Position numbers and translations under genes: made by a program
The notes under the pieces: model-generated
Told to the model about the DNA's origin: nothing
Database searches by the model: none
The model's input: the letters and a program-made list of their open reading frames with translations, nothing else
Source: Okeania sp. SIO2B3
GTDB taxonomy: Bacteria; Cyanobacteriota; Cyanobacteriia; Cyanobacteriales; Microcoleaceae
Assembly: GCF_010672525.1 (NCBI RefSeq)
Contig: NZ_JAAHGH010000001.1
Location: 259,097 to 323,096 of the forward strand
Length of the DNA stretch: 64,000 nucleotides
Reading direction: 5' to 3'
Shown: positions 1 through 8,298 of the stretch, in pieces
Layout: each line of letters starts with the position of its first letter
Position numbering within the stretch: the first letter of the stretch is position 1

Positions 1-193
1 TATTGAAAAAATTAGGTGATTTTCCTTCCGACTTTTTAGCTAAATGTTCTGCGAGCTTTTGCTTGTCAGGGGCTGCCGTTATAGTTCTTTTGACATTTTT
101 TAGCTTACTGGTTTGCCATGCAGAACCTAAACCTACTCCGGGTAACGATAAAGCTGTAGCTAAATCGCTAGACTCTATTACTGCTGTTGTCAT
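1..193 (-). CDS. Partial hypothetical protein, 3' end outside window
   Basis: The ATG at 193 opens a minus-strand frame that stays open to the left edge (64 codons seen). It begins MTTAVIESSDLATALSLPG and continues with a basic, helix-prone stretch. The preceding gene ends in TGA overlapping this ATG (ATGA at 190-193), the usual sign of translational coupling in one operon. No family is recognised. A plus-strand frame over the same bases looks secretory but has only a TTG start and no ribosome site, so the minus-strand reading is preferred. Function unknown; probably belongs to the mobile element. Confidence 0.6.
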   Translation of the reverse strand, partial: MTTAVIESSDLATALSLPGVGLGSAWQTSKLKNVKRTITAAPDKQKLAEHLAKKSEGKSPNFFN

Positions 194-639
194 TTTTTCT
201 TAGATTTATTAGACGATTTTCCGGGACTGCGACCATACAACATATCATCAAGAATTTGCTTACGGTCTTTGTAGCTGATATATGTCTCTTGATTTTCTTT
301 CTCAAGATATTGCTGCTCTTCCCTCCCCTCAGTTTTTTTGGCCAACATTAGTTGGTAGTTATTGCGAAACTCTTCCAAAAATGGAGAGGGGTCTCCAACT
401 CCCAAAACTTGTCTGATGTCACGTCGAAGTTGTGCTGATTCCATCTCCAGTCGAATAACGTAAGCAGACAACTCTGCCGCCAAGTCAGTAGCTATCATCT
501 GAGCTTCCTCAGTAGCTGTTTTAGGCTTCCGCTTTGTGTATCTATCTCTGTTGGCTGGCTCCTTTAAAGCCTGTTTTGAATTGGCTCTACCAGCCCGTCC
601 CCTTTTACCCATAAAAAGTTTGCTGTATAATAGGACCAT
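190..639 (-). CDS. Small basic coiled-coil hypothetical protein
   Basis: 149 aa from the ATG at 639, or 140 aa from the in-frame ATG at 612 (MGKRGRAGRANSKQA), which may be the better start because the upstream residues look like leader. The N-terminus is strongly basic. The middle (about residues 45-75, IATDLAAELSAYVIRLEME) is a predicted amphipathic helix, and the C-terminus is Lys/Ser rich. It overlaps the next minus-strand gene by four bases (ATGA). A decayed second copy of its central helix lies upstream at 945-1080. No family recognised; a small DNA-associated or packaging-accessory protein would fit the composition, but that is a guess. Confidence 0.55.
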   Translation of the reverse strand: MVLLYSKLFMGKRGRAGRANSKQALKEPANRDRYTKRKPKTATEEAQMIATDLAAELSAYVIRLEMESAQLRRDIRQVLGVGDPSPFLEEFRNNYQLMLAKKTEGREEQQYLEKENQETYISYKDRKQILDDMLYGRSPGKSSNKSKKK

Positions 640-944
640 TACACAGCGGCCTAGTTGTGAGAAACAAAGCTGAAATGTTAAAAATTTCAGCTTTTAAATT
701 TACATTTCAGCGATTTTGGTTTCCACCCATTTTTGCAGGCAGGAATCTTTATAGAAAAATTCTAGAATATTAAACACCATGCTAATAGTAAAATTATGCA
801 TAAGTGCTGGTATCTTTTTCGCATCATTTGCACTTAAGATTTTCAGTATTGGCTATTGGCTCAAAAAAAACGTTGAACTTTTATAAAGATAATTTTCATG
901 TTCTTAATGATTTATATTTTTACGCTAGTAAAACATCAAAACCT

Positions 945-1080
945 TTATTGGTCTATATCTAATTCTAACCTTGCTACATAATCATCTATTTCTGCTTTAA
1001 GTCGTTTTGCTATTTCTCTTCTTAATCTATCATTATGCTTATCGCTATCTTGCTCGACTTTCTTGACTTTTTTTTTTATG
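945..1080 (-). pseudogene. Remnant of a paralogue of the 149-aa gene
   Basis: A minus-strand frame without a usable start codon follows a run of ten A bases (1068-1077 region) and reads KKVEQDSDKHNDRLRREIAK, then AEIDDYVARLELDIDQ and stop at 945. The end matches AELSAYVIRLEME of the neighbouring 149-aa protein (190-639). No ATG, GTG or TTG is available in frame, so this is more likely a truncated duplicate than an expressed gene. Slippage on the A-run is an alternative explanation. Confidence 0.4.
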
Positions 1081-1084
1081 GTGT

Positions 1085-1124
1085 GAGTAAAGTGTGAGTG
1101 ATTCTGCGAGTAAAGTGTGAGTGA
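1085..1124. repeat. Two direct 17-bp repeats, 23-bp period
   Basis: GAGTAAAGTGTGAGTGA occurs at 1085-1101 and 1108-1124. They lie in the 640-1152 gap, between the pseudogene remnant and the large module A gene. A regulatory or recombination role is possible. The rest of that gap (640-944) shows only AT-rich sequence. Confidence 0.5.
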
Positions 1125-1152
1125 GGCTGGCAGACTTGTTGATTATTATACA

Positions 1153-2958
1153 TCATTCAAAATCAATTTTCCTGTTTTGTATTGAGTCAAAAACTGACTC
1201 AACTTCATTGTTAAACTCTTCATAATTAATTATTAAATAAGTTTCAGCAATCAGTCGAGACAATAACTCTTTTTGGGGGTTTGATGCTTTAGATATTTCC
1301 TTTTTCATTTTGGCGATTTGTGATTCTAATTCCTCATGGGTAGGTTCCTCAGTATCTCCTTCTTTAAAACCTTTCTTGTCTTTTTTGCAAGCAGCATAAG
1401 CACCAAGCGAAGGGTCTATTGATGATGGAATCTTAGCCGTAACAGAAGTGGCTGGGAATCCTAAGAAGTCACCAATTTCTGTTAGTTGAAACCCGTTTTT
1501 TGCTGAGTTTCTGTAAGCTCCTAGCAATAACTTGGCCATCGCTATTAACAATGGCAATAAATCATTATTCGAGTCGTTAGACTCTTGTATTTTGCTATTG
1601 CTTTCTATTAGCGACTTAATAGCTAAAGTTCCAGTAGGATAATATTTTTCTATTTCTCCATCGTCATCTAAGTCAAGAGCAATTTCTCCAATCCCTACTT
1701 TTTCTAGATGCTTTTGGGTGGCAACCCATAAGTCTTTATAATTAAAATAAGGTGCTGTTTGAGCTTTGGGGTCTTCTCCAGGAAGCAATAAATGTTTAGG
1801 AAAAGTAATCCCGTTACTTAAGTTCAAACTATCTAATGCTTGCATATTTAAGTACAGCATTAAGCGATCGTATTCAGTAAAGCAACACTCTTGATTCATG
1901 GCTTCGTCCTTGTTATTATATTTACTATCTTCTGAATTGAATTGATTCTGGTGATTTTCACTGTTATAGGTGGGATACCAGGATTTATCGGCTCTAATGA
2001 CAATTATCGATTCTGGACTGCAAATGTTTGTTCGTAGATTAGTGGTAAAAAGATCAGCGTAATAATATGATACGTTCAACCTTTGTAACAACAAATTTAG
2101 TTGCCAACGGTACAAAATCTCTATTGATTGATCTAGAGCATAGCCACTAGCTACAGGGGTGTAATCAGCAGTTAAATCGGGCGACCTAGGATTTCTCCAA
2201 TCTGTAAATTCAGGATGCCACCCTTGAACACTCAAAAAAGATTTAATCCGCATATTTAATGATTTTATCTCAGAAGTATGCTCATTGGAAAATTGGCCTG
2301 GTTGCCCAGTTCTAGGAACTCTTGCTCCAGCAGAATTATCATAATCTTGATAAAAAATCATTCCAGTTCCGTCAAGCCAAACAGTTCTTTTTGTCCGAGT
2401 GATGTCCCTTAATGTTTTATTCTGGAAAGATTTAGAGTGAAAGTCATCACCCCTAAAACCTATAGAATTAAAAGAAACTAACAATAAATCATTGGGATTT
2501 CCTTCTGATTGTGGGGGACTATCGGGTGGCGGTTCTTGTAGTGGTTCATCAAGATTAGCAAAGCCTTCAAAAGAGTTTGGATCAAAGTATGATTCAGCTT
2601 GTTCTGTATCTCCGTCTTGTAATGTCTCCTCTTTGCACGCTGGAATTATTTCAACTTCTGTATGAGTGTAAACTCCATTTATATAATATTGCTTAATATA
2701 GGTACATTCGGTTTTTTCTACTTCTATCGTGTACAATCCGTTTAAGTATTCAAGCTTGCCTCCCCCTTTGGCATCAAATTCAATCCCCATGATTCCGATA
2801 CCTATCCCCACAGTCCCGCCATTTTCAGTGGATGCAACAATGCCTATTCCTGCTATTTCTAGATTAATTCCAAAGCCATTTTCAGAAGATTCTAGCTCTG
2901 AGCTAAGATTATTTTTTGAGCTAAGATTATTTTTAAGGCTTTTGCTGAGTTTATTCAC
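1153..2958 (-). CDS. Large module A protein, glycine-rich N-terminus, unknown
   Basis: 601 aa from ATG 2958. Residues 1-25 contain a short repeat (LKNNLSSKNNLSSELESS) mirrored by a repeated DNA word near 2900-2940. Residues 28-70 are Gly/Ile rich (GIGIVASTENGGTVGIGIGI), then a beta-rich part, an acidic/proline linker around 120-155, and a mostly helical C-terminal half. A motif ECCFTEYDRLMLYLNMQAL near residue 350 resembles ECCKATLSLLRQIY in the 740-aa protein of module B (30416-32638), so the two may be distant counterparts. It is divergent from the plus-strand gene at 2976, with only 17 bp between. Likely a structural or host-contact protein of the element; no family recognised. Confidence 0.6.
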   Translation of the reverse strand: MNKLSKSLKNNLSSKNNLSSELESSENGFGINLEIAGIGIVASTENGGTVGIGIGIMGIEFDAKGGGKLEYLNGLYTIEVEKTECTYIKQYYINGVYTHTEVEIIPACKEETLQDGDTEQAESYFDPNSFEGFANLDEPLQEPPPDSPPQSEGNPNDLLLVSFNSIGFRGDDFHSKSFQNKTLRDITRTKRTVWLDGTGMIFYQDYDNSAGARVPRTGQPGQFSNEHTSEIKSLNMRIKSFLSVQGWHPEFTDWRNPRSPDLTADYTPVASGYALDQSIEILYRWQLNLLLQRLNVSYYYADLFTTNLRTNICSPESIIVIRADKSWYPTYNSENHQNQFNSEDSKYNNKDEAMNQECCFTEYDRLMLYLNMQALDSLNLSNGITFPKHLLLPGEDPKAQTAPYFNYKDLWVATQKHLEKVGIGEIALDLDDDGEIEKYYPTGTLAIKSLIESNSKIQESNDSNNDLLPLLIAMAKLLLGAYRNSAKNGFQLTEIGDFLGFPATSVTAKIPSSIDPSLGAYAACKKDKKGFKEGDTEEPTHEELESQIAKMKKEISKASNPQKELLSRLIAETYLIINYEEFNNEVESVFDSIQNRKIDFE

Positions 2959-2975
2959 TTTATATTTATATTAGG

Positions 2976-3545
2976 ATGTTAGATAGAATTTCCGAACCAA
3001 TTAGCAGTTTTTTTAGTGCAAGGATTGATTCATCCACTGATATCACAATTATTGATTTTTCCGCAGAAACTAATTACTATAAAAGCATTATTTCGGGTAG
3101 TGATTATAATTTTAATTATGCCCTGGATTACCTGACCGCATCTTATTTATTGCCTTCTTTAATTGAAAAACCTTATAGAGAATACAAGGGAATAACTCAA
3201 GCGCAACGAACAGCAGAAGATGTGGAGTTCTCAAGAGAATACAACGAATTAACTTTTGATGAAAGAATTGAAAAATATTATGCAATAAGATTAGTGTTAA
3301 CAATTATTGATAATTCATTAAATATTCCTTTTGGAGAAATATTGTTGTATAATTCTTTGACAAGATTAAACCAGCCTTTGCTTCAGTATTTAGGCACACC
3401 AATAGTAGGTGATTCATGTACGTTGAAAGCTAAAGCTATAAATATCAAGCCTTTAGAATCAGACTCGCTCATAATTTCAGGTAGTTATAGAGGAAGTGTG
3501 AATTATACATTTGATAACGGGAATCACTCTTTAGTTTTTCCTTAA
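2976..3545 (+). CDS. Module A hypothetical protein, possible structural component
   Basis: 189 aa from ATG 2976 (MLDRISEPISSFFSARIDSS). Mixed alpha/beta, no signal peptide, no membrane segment. The C-terminus (LIISGSYRGSVNYTFDNGN) weakly resembles the end of the 180-aa module B protein at 29792 (IELSGFKINNDLTVKFENE); both also share a YLG-x-G stretch about 40-50 residues from the end. The four last bases overlap the convergent gene ending at 3542. Function unknown; its place between structural-type genes suggests a virion or tail-like part. Confidence 0.55.
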   Translation: MLDRISEPISSFFSARIDSSTDITIIDFSAETNYYKSIISGSDYNFNYALDYLTASYLLPSLIEKPYREYKGITQAQRTAEDVEFSREYNELTFDERIEKYYAIRLVLTIIDNSLNIPFGEILLYNSLTRLNQPLLQYLGTPIVGDSCTLKAKAINIKPLESDSLIISGSYRGSVNYTFDNGNHSLVFP

Positions 3546-4111
3546 TGTTCCTTCAATATTGGTTGCAGCAAAGATATACCTTCCTTGGTTAATCTTCCAA
3601 ATTTATTATTGTGAAAAAAAGGATTCTTTTTGAGGATAGGTTCGACATTAATTATTCGAGAAAATTTGGCGCAAAAAGTTGAGTAATTTTTGATTATTTT
3701 TTCTTTTTTTATTTTCATTTCAAACCAATACATGGATAATGGCAAAAGCCAAATATTATCAGATAAATTGTATAAAGTTTTCACTGCCTTGGCCCAAGCG
3801 TCATATAATTCTTTTGATTTATCCTCGTTGAGAATAAATTTTCTCCAGTTAGATTTAGAATAAAAAGACCTATCTTCTTTTTGACAGGGAATGAAAATAT
3901 TACTTTTTGATGCCTCAATAGCTTTTTCAGCTTTTTTTACTCCAACCAAATAAAATCCTGGAGAAAGGTATATTCGGTCATAATCTTGAGTTATCAAACT
4001 TTCTGTCATTTCTTTTAGTTCAATATCCCATGCTGGCAATCCAGGAATGCCTTTGTTGGCATCTGATGGTAAGTAAGTAGCGTGCGAGTCTCCTACAATT
4101 GCTATTTTCAT
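3542..4111 (-). CDS. SGNH-hydrolase-like protein
   Basis: 189 aa from ATG 4111. The N-terminus MKIAIVGDSHATYLPSD carries the GDSH block I seen in SGNH/GDSL esterases and in related domains that handle glycan O-acyl groups. A convincing C-terminal DxxH catalytic pair is not obvious, so the enzyme may be degenerate or act only as a binding fold. It lies 11 bp downstream of the 234-aa gene on the same strand, so the two are probably co-transcribed. In a phage-like setting such a protein could modify or bind surface glycans; this is inference. Confidence 0.45.
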   Translation of the reverse strand: MKIAIVGDSHATYLPSDANKGIPGLPAWDIELKEMTESLITQDYDRIYLSPGFYLVGVKKAEKAIEASKSNIFIPCQKEDRSFYSKSNWRKFILNEDKSKELYDAWAKAVKTLYNLSDNIWLLPLSMYWFEMKIKKEKIIKNYSTFCAKFSRIINVEPILKKNPFFHNNKFGRLTKEGISLLQPILKEH

Positions 4112-4122
4112 TTTAATTTTAA

Positions 4123-4827
4123 TTAATAACCTAATATGACGATCTTATTATTGATTGGATTAAAATCAATTACTGCACTTTTCCATTCTCCAGTTTCTAT
4201 TTTGACTGAGAAGAAGTACACCCATGATAATAGATTAGGGTTAAGAGTCATTTCATTAGGAGTGGTAGATAATTGAATAGCCAAACCTCCCTTTTTGACC
4301 CAACCAATTATGTTGTCAGGGAAGTAACCTAAATAATCGTCACTCCAACCGCCAAGCATTAACAATCCTAGCTTTGCCACTTTAATCGGATTAAGCCGAT
4401 GAACTTGGACATGAGGTGTGGCGGTAGTATCTATAGTAGTGAAAGCAGGGTCTACTTCTACAAGGAATGTGTACCCCTCAGTGTTTGAGATGCTTAAATC
4501 AAAGCTTTCAAAAGTTAAAATCTTATAGCCATCAATCCCTAGATCGGAATCGAGGCGATCGCGCAACCATGATTCACCGCTCCAGTCGTTATGAAAATTT
4601 TGCGGAAACTCAAAATTAGTTCCTGTTGGCATTTCTAGTCTGACTTTCAAAGGGACCGGCACTTCTTCGTCACCTCCTCCAATGCTTTGTGTACTTGGTG
4701 TTTTGAGCAATTCATAGATTAACTGTAAATAATTCCCAACATTAGCAATATTATTCTCAATATTAGAAAGTTTATCAGGAATGGTCTTGTCATCCCATTT
4801 TTTTATATTTAGGGGTGCTTCTCCCAT
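4123..4827 (-). CDS. Module A homologue of the 256-aa module B protein
   Basis: 234 aa from ATG 4827. Residues 15-45 form a short coiled coil (NIENNIANVGNYLQLIYELL), followed by a Gly/Asp linker (GGGDEEVPVPLKVRL) and a beta-rich domain. The layout and key strings match the protein at 28847-29617: GGGD linker, PLK, and YTFLVEVDPAFTTID against YTFKVDIDTTFLDMD. The shared plan of short N-terminal trimerisation-type helix plus beta body is typical of fibre or baseplate-associated proteins, but no named family is recognised. The start of the next plus-strand gene lies about 50 bp upstream, giving a divergent pair as in module B. Confidence 0.6.
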   Translation of the reverse strand: MGEAPLNIKKWDDKTIPDKLSNIENNIANVGNYLQLIYELLKTPSTQSIGGGDEEVPVPLKVRLEMPTGTNFEFPQNFHNDWSGESWLRDRLDSDLGIDGYKILTFESFDLSISNTEGYTFLVEVDPAFTTIDTTATPHVQVHRLNPIKVAKLGLLMLGGWSDDYLGYFPDNIIGWVKKGGLAIQLSTTPNEMTLNPNLLSWVYFFSVKIETGEWKSAVIDFNPINNKIVILGY

Positions 4828-4877
4828 GTTTATTCTTCATCTATAATATATTTACTTTAACGCAAACGCAAAATATT

Positions 4878-5408
4878 ATGTTATTTAACTCTACTGATGA
4901 ATTTAGTCCTTACACAACTTTGGAGGAAAGAACTTTCGCTTTGTTGCTCAAAGTAGATGAGACGGAGGGCAAATCTTCAACTAATCCTAATGGATTGGAC
5001 TATCTAACGGGCTTTTCTGTTAGTTACGAAAATCCAAAAACAGCAACCGGGACTATTGTCATCCCTGCAATTTTTATAGAGACTTCTGATGTTGATAGAG
5101 GCGAGATTAGAATAATTGACGCTTATAATTACGCTTATTCAGAAGTTGGTGGAGGCGACCAATTATGCACGAACATTAGTAGCGCTATTTATCAAGCTAT
5201 CTCAGCACAATATCGAGCTGAAAGGATATTAGATTTTAATTCAGCTCAAGTAGAGAATATTACCAGAGAAATTCAAGAGATAGATGTAGGAGACTTGGGC
5301 GCTAACTGCTTAATCAGCTTTGAGTTCAACTTGCCTGTCATAGTTGCTGGGAGTACAACAAAAGGTGCTGCTTATTTGCAGGGGAGTTACAGCGATTTAT
5401 TTGCTTGA
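4878..5408 (+). CDS. Module A hypothetical beta-rich protein
   Basis: 176 aa from the ATG at 4878 (MLFNSTDEFSPYTTLEERT). A longer frame back to 4815 uses a non-ATG start and runs into the promoter region of the divergent gene, so it is rejected. The C-terminus (LISFEFNLPVIVAG, then LQGSYSDLF) has beta character like the ends of the 189-aa and 180-aa proteins. It occupies the same divergent position relative to the 234-aa gene as 29792-30334 does to the 256-aa gene. A rho-independent terminator follows directly. Function unknown, probably structural. Confidence 0.55.
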   Translation: MLFNSTDEFSPYTTLEERTFALLLKVDETEGKSSTNPNGLDYLTGFSVSYENPKTATGTIVIPAIFIETSDVDRGEIRIIDAYNYAYSEVGGGDQLCTNISSAIYQAISAQYRAERILDFNSAQVENITREIQEIDVGDLGANCLISFEFNLPVIVAGSTTKGAAYLQGSYSDLFA

Positions 5409-5414
5409 CCGTCG

Positions 5415-5436
5415 AGCGTTCTTGACGCTTTTTTTC
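5415..5436 (+). terminator. Rho-independent terminator after the 176-aa gene
   Basis: AGCGT, loop TCTTG, ACGCT, then a run of seven T bases, beginning seven bases after the stop codon at 5408. Confidence 0.7.
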
Positions 5437-5601
5437 TAAATAATCTCTAAATAATTATCGATTTATTGATAAGTGAATTACTGCTGCGCTCTTTAGAACG
5501 ATTTGTTTACTTTTGATTCAATGCTCGTGCACTACTTTAATTTGTGTGATAAGATGTAAAGCAAACCTAATCACGAATTAAACTAACCGAGGAGCAGAAG
5601 T

Positions 5602-6261
5602 ATGGCTATACAGTTTGAGTCTCCGCGTCTTGAGGCTGCGGTAGAAAAAGTGTATTCACGGCTGGGGGACTTAGAATTGGGCAAATTAGAGGTCAGAATC
5701 CCAGCTCTTGAGTCAGGGGATGTTTCTATGCCAAAATTGGTAGTAGGAGAAGGCGAAATGAAATATGTTCTTTTTGACAATGAGACTGAAATTCAGTACC
5801 CTCCAGAATTGCAGCCACAATTCACTCCAGATGAAAGCACTTTTTACTGGCATCAAATCAAGCATCCGGAAAGGTTTTTTCACATTTATGGAGAGTTTGT
5901 ATCTTTAGGCACACCTCAAATAGCTCCTGCTATACTCAGCACTTATAACGCTGACAATGGCACGTCTTTCGGAGAACGGCCTATCGATAAAATCATAACT
6001 CCTATACGAAACTCATCTGGGCAGGATGTTCCTTTGGTTTTTTCTTGCGAGAGTGATTGGGTAAACTCCAGCAATGGAAATGTCGTAACCCATGTAGAAC
6101 CGTTGTTCGCTGTTTGGCGTAAGAATAGCAAAGAGATAGAGCTGAAGTTTGATAAAGCAACTTATTCCGTACCTTTTGGCACAGGTTTGGTATGGAATAT
6201 TAAAATGTCTTTTTGGGCTGCAGCTACTCTAGATTTGCCAGATATGGAAGAAGCAGATTAA
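5602..6261 (+). CDS. Module A homologue of the 236-aa module B protein
   Basis: 219 aa from ATG 5602, with a good ribosome site (GAGGAG) 10 bases upstream. N-terminal helix, then a beta-rich body. It aligns through most of its length with the protein at 33406-34116: GEGEMKYVLFD against GSTEMKFFYG, PPELQPQFTP against PDELQPLVEP, LSTYNADNGTSFG against LDDYNSNNGTSYT, and LVWNIKMSF against LTWNVKIKF. It lies just before the C39-like peptidase gene, whereas in module B the order is reversed. Likely a virion or secreted-particle component; no family recognised. Confidence 0.65.
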   Translation: MAIQFESPRLEAAVEKVYSRLGDLELGKLEVRIPALESGDVSMPKLVVGEGEMKYVLFDNETEIQYPPELQPQFTPDESTFYWHQIKHPERFFHIYGEFVSLGTPQIAPAILSTYNADNGTSFGERPIDKIITPIRNSSGQDVPLVFSCESDWVNSSNGNVVTHVEPLFAVWRKNSKEIELKFDKATYSVPFGTGLVWNIKMSFWAAATLDLPDMEEAD

Positions 6262-6368
6262 ACCTAGGACTACTAGACATAGATTGAGGGACTCTAGACA
6301 CGAGAGAAAGATGAGAATATAGAGCGGTAGTAGACTGTCTATCTATAAAACCACAAACGATGTTCAAT

Positions 6369-6397
6369 GCCTGACAATAGTGAGCATAGAGTCAGGC
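6369..6397 (+). terminator. Hairpin in the 219-aa to peptidase gap
   Basis: GCCTGAC at 6369-6375 pairs with GTCAGGC at 6391-6397. Only a weak T-run follows (CTTTAC), so it may be an attenuator or mRNA-protecting stem rather than a full terminator. Confidence 0.4.
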
Positions 6398-6418
6398 TTT
6401 ACACGATAACTCAACAAA

Positions 6419-6916
6419 ATGCGATTATTAGTTCCTTATTATTCTCAGCGTGACAATACAGTAGATTGGTGGCGAACTTGTAATGCTTCATCCATGGCAA
6501 TGTGCGCGCAATACCTCAAGCCTGGATGTATTTCTGGTGATGACGATTACCTCGATCGTCTAGCTGATTATGGCGACACTACAAACCACTCTGCTCATAC
6601 TGAATTACTGGCTTCATTAGGGATAAACAGTTCTTGGAGAACCGACTTAAGCTATGCAAGCTTGGATGCTCAATTGGAAAGAGGAAAACCTATCCCGATA
6701 GGCGTGTTACACAAAGGGACGTTAAATTATCCTAGTGGAGGCCACGTTTGTGTAGTGGTAGGTAAGGAATCAGGGGGTTATCTCTGTCATGATCCTTGGG
6801 GGAGAGGTTTTAGTTATGACGATGTTAATGGTAGAGATTGCTATTATCCTTACCAAAGTTTGAATGCTAGATGGCTAGTAGAGGGGCAAAATACTGGATG
6901 GGGAAGGATGTTTTAG
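6419..6916 (+). CDS. C39-like cysteine peptidase domain protein (module A)
   Basis: 165 aa from ATG 6419. It has the pattern of the peptidase C39_2 type: Gln-Arg-Asp before the nucleophile region (PYYSQRDN), a Cys in TCNASSMAM (near residue 26), a His in GGHVCVVVGKE (about residue 112), and an Asp in CHDPWGRG. No signal peptide, so export or release would need lysis or a holin. The homologue at 32819-33364 keeps all these motifs (SCNVTALAM, GHIVTVVGYDE, VHDPYGEW). In phage-like elements such domains occur as cell-wall peptidases or virion-associated lysins; the exact substrate is not evident. Confidence 0.7.
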   Translation: MRLLVPYYSQRDNTVDWWRTCNASSMAMCAQYLKPGCISGDDDYLDRLADYGDTTNHSAHTELLASLGINSSWRTDLSYASLDAQLERGKPIPIGVLHKGTLNYPSGGHVCVVVGKESGGYLCHDPWGRGFSYDDVNGRDCYYPYQSLNARWLVEGQNTGWGRMF

Positions 6917-6981
6917 TAACGTCCTCTATGCCCATCAAAACTTAACCAGGAAGATAATCTCCCTAACTTTGACATTGACTA

Positions 6982-7055
6982 AAGTGCTGACGGGGGTTGA
7001 ACCCGCAAATTCCTGCATGAAAGACAGGTGGCTTTACCAATTTGCCTACAGTACC
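6982..7055 (-). tRNA. tRNA-like gene, anticodon UUC (Glu)
   Basis: Read on the minus strand: acceptor GGTACTG pairs with CAGCACT (one mismatch), D-stem GGC/GCC, anticodon stem CCTGT/GCAGG with loop CTTTCAT (anticodon TTC), T-stem GCGGG/CCCGT with loop TTCAACC. The loop is close to the normal tRNA-Glu CTTTCAC loop. No CCA is encoded. The mismatch and GU pairs suggest a diverged, element-borne tRNA. Confidence 0.6.
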
Positions 7056-7083
7056 ATCTTTTAATTTTAGCAGGAAATTAACT

Positions 7084-7156
7084 GCGCTCTTGGCCGATTG
7101 GGGAGGCAACAAACTCATAATTTGTTTTTAGGTCGGTTCGATTCCGGCAGGGCGTT
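7084..7156 (+). tRNA. tRNA-like gene, anticodon CAU (Met or Ile2)
   Basis: Acceptor GCGCTCT pairs fully (with GU pairs) with AGGGCGT. D-stem GCC/GGC surrounds GATTGGGGA. Anticodon stem ACAAA/TTTGT holds loop CTCATAA (anticodon CAT). T-stem GTCGG/CCGGC holds loop TTCGATT. Elongator Met versus lysidine-modified Ile cannot be settled from the sequence by eye. It faces away from the tRNA-Glu-like gene 28 bp upstream. Confidence 0.65.
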
Positions 7157-7233
7157 TTGTCAAAGTTGCGATCGCAATTAGGGTATTATACTACACAATC
7201 AAACTGGACAGAAAATAAACTGATTCGAAAAAA

Positions 7234-7689
7234 ATGTACGATATCTTGACCGGGTTTGACTGGGGCAGAACTAATGTCACTTATGGTTTCAATCCCAATC
7301 TATCCTCTGAGCTTCAACATTCATTTAACGAAATAGCCTCTGAAATAACGTTAAATTCTCGTTTAACTTTAACCAGAAGCGCTTCCCCTGATATTTTGAT
7401 TGGGTTTGGCGATACTGAAGGTTTTCTGGGTTTGGCTTATTTTCCTGGAGATTTTCCAATAAGTGGAGATATTTTGTTGTCACCAGATTTGAGTCGGCAA
7501 CCTGAATTATATCAAGAGTTCGTGGCATGGCATGAGTTCGGTCATGCCCTAAACCCAGAGCATGAAGAAGATCGACAAGACTCAGTGATGGCTATTAACT
7601 TAGAAGGACTAGGGGTTGAGGACCTGCCTACTTCTTTTACCAATTATGATTGGTGGGCTTTGGACACCACCTATTACCACGTTTTATGA
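7234..7689 (+). CDS. Metzincin-type zinc metalloprotease (matrixin-like)
   Basis: 151 aa from ATG 7234. The zinc site HEFGHALNPEH fits HExxHxxGxxH except that the Gly is replaced by Asn, and a Met-turn (DSVMAIN) follows 12 residues later, as in metzincins. Upstream the domain has the expected beta sheet (DILIGFGD, LGLAYFPGD, DILLSPDL). No signal peptide or propeptide is visible, and the protein is short: just the catalytic core. It is the last gene of module A, directly before the tandem repeat region. Possible roles are virion maturation or degradation of host sheath protein; both are inference. Confidence 0.7.
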   Translation: MYDILTGFDWGRTNVTYGFNPNLSSELQHSFNEIASEITLNSRLTLTRSASPDILIGFGDTEGFLGLAYFPGDFPISGDILLSPDLSRQPELYQEFVAWHEFGHALNPEHEEDRQDSVMAINLEGLGVEDLPTSFTNYDWWALDTTYYHVL

Positions 7690-7699
7690 TTCATGACTA

Positions 7700-8179
7700 G
7701 TTAGGGAGATTATCTCCCTAACTTTGAGTGCTAAGAGTGCTAATTAAATTAATGGCAATTATTGTTCTTTCATCCCTAAACTCTTGGTTCTCGAAAATTT
7801 TTCAGTAATCCGGTCGCCAATCTTCCCAAGCGGTTAAGCCTTTAGTACATCAGGATATGTCTAGTTTTTGAAAACTGAAGAGAGGGTTAGGGAGTAGGGA
7901 TTAGTTTGTTGGGGAGGCAATCCCCTAACTTTGAGTGCTAAGAGTGCTAATTAAATTAATGGCAATTATTGTTCTTTCATTCCTAAACTCTTGGCTCTCG
8001 AAAATTTTTCAGTAATCCAATTGCCAATCTTCCCAAGCGGTTAAGCCTCTACTACATTAAGATATGTCTAGTTTTTGAAAACTAAAGGGAAGGTTGGGGA
8101 GTAGGGATTAGTTTGTTAGGGAGATAATCTCCCTAACTTTGAGTGCTAAGAGTGCTAATTAAATTAATGGCAATTATTA
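7700..8179. repeat. 207/208-bp tandem repeat with hairpins
   Basis: Two full units (7700-7907 and 7908-8114) and a partial third (8115-8179). Each unit starts with a palindrome such as GTTAGGGAGATTATCTCCC + TAAC and continues with TTTGAGTGCTAAGAGTGCTA. Units 1 and 2 differ by few substitutions; some are compensatory in the hairpin (GTTGGGGA/TCCCCTAAC at 7908). No open frame of note lies inside. A fourth, diverged copy is at 8794-8882, on the far side of the 125-aa gene. Confidence 0.8.
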
Positions 8180-8298
8180 GAGTTGCTGGGAAATAAAAGC
8201 TGAAAATTCATCAGAACGTCCTTCTTAATCTTAAATATATTTGAACAATATTCTTAGGATAAAGTATCAATGCAATCTTCATTAATATTACATCTAAT

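Noticed and set aside
3-203. Plus-strand frame with a signal-peptide-like start
   Set aside because: It has only a TTG start and no ribosome site, and it lies fully opposite a minus-strand frame coupled by ATGA to the gene before it.
7780-7870. tRNA-like string CCAAGCGGTTAAGCC in each 207-bp unit
   Set aside because: No T-arm or acceptor stem can be folded around it.
7700-8179. Integron attC-like sites in the tandem repeat
   Set aside because: The palindrome arms do not fit the RYYYAAC/GTTRRRY cores, and the only recombinases seen are not integron integrases.
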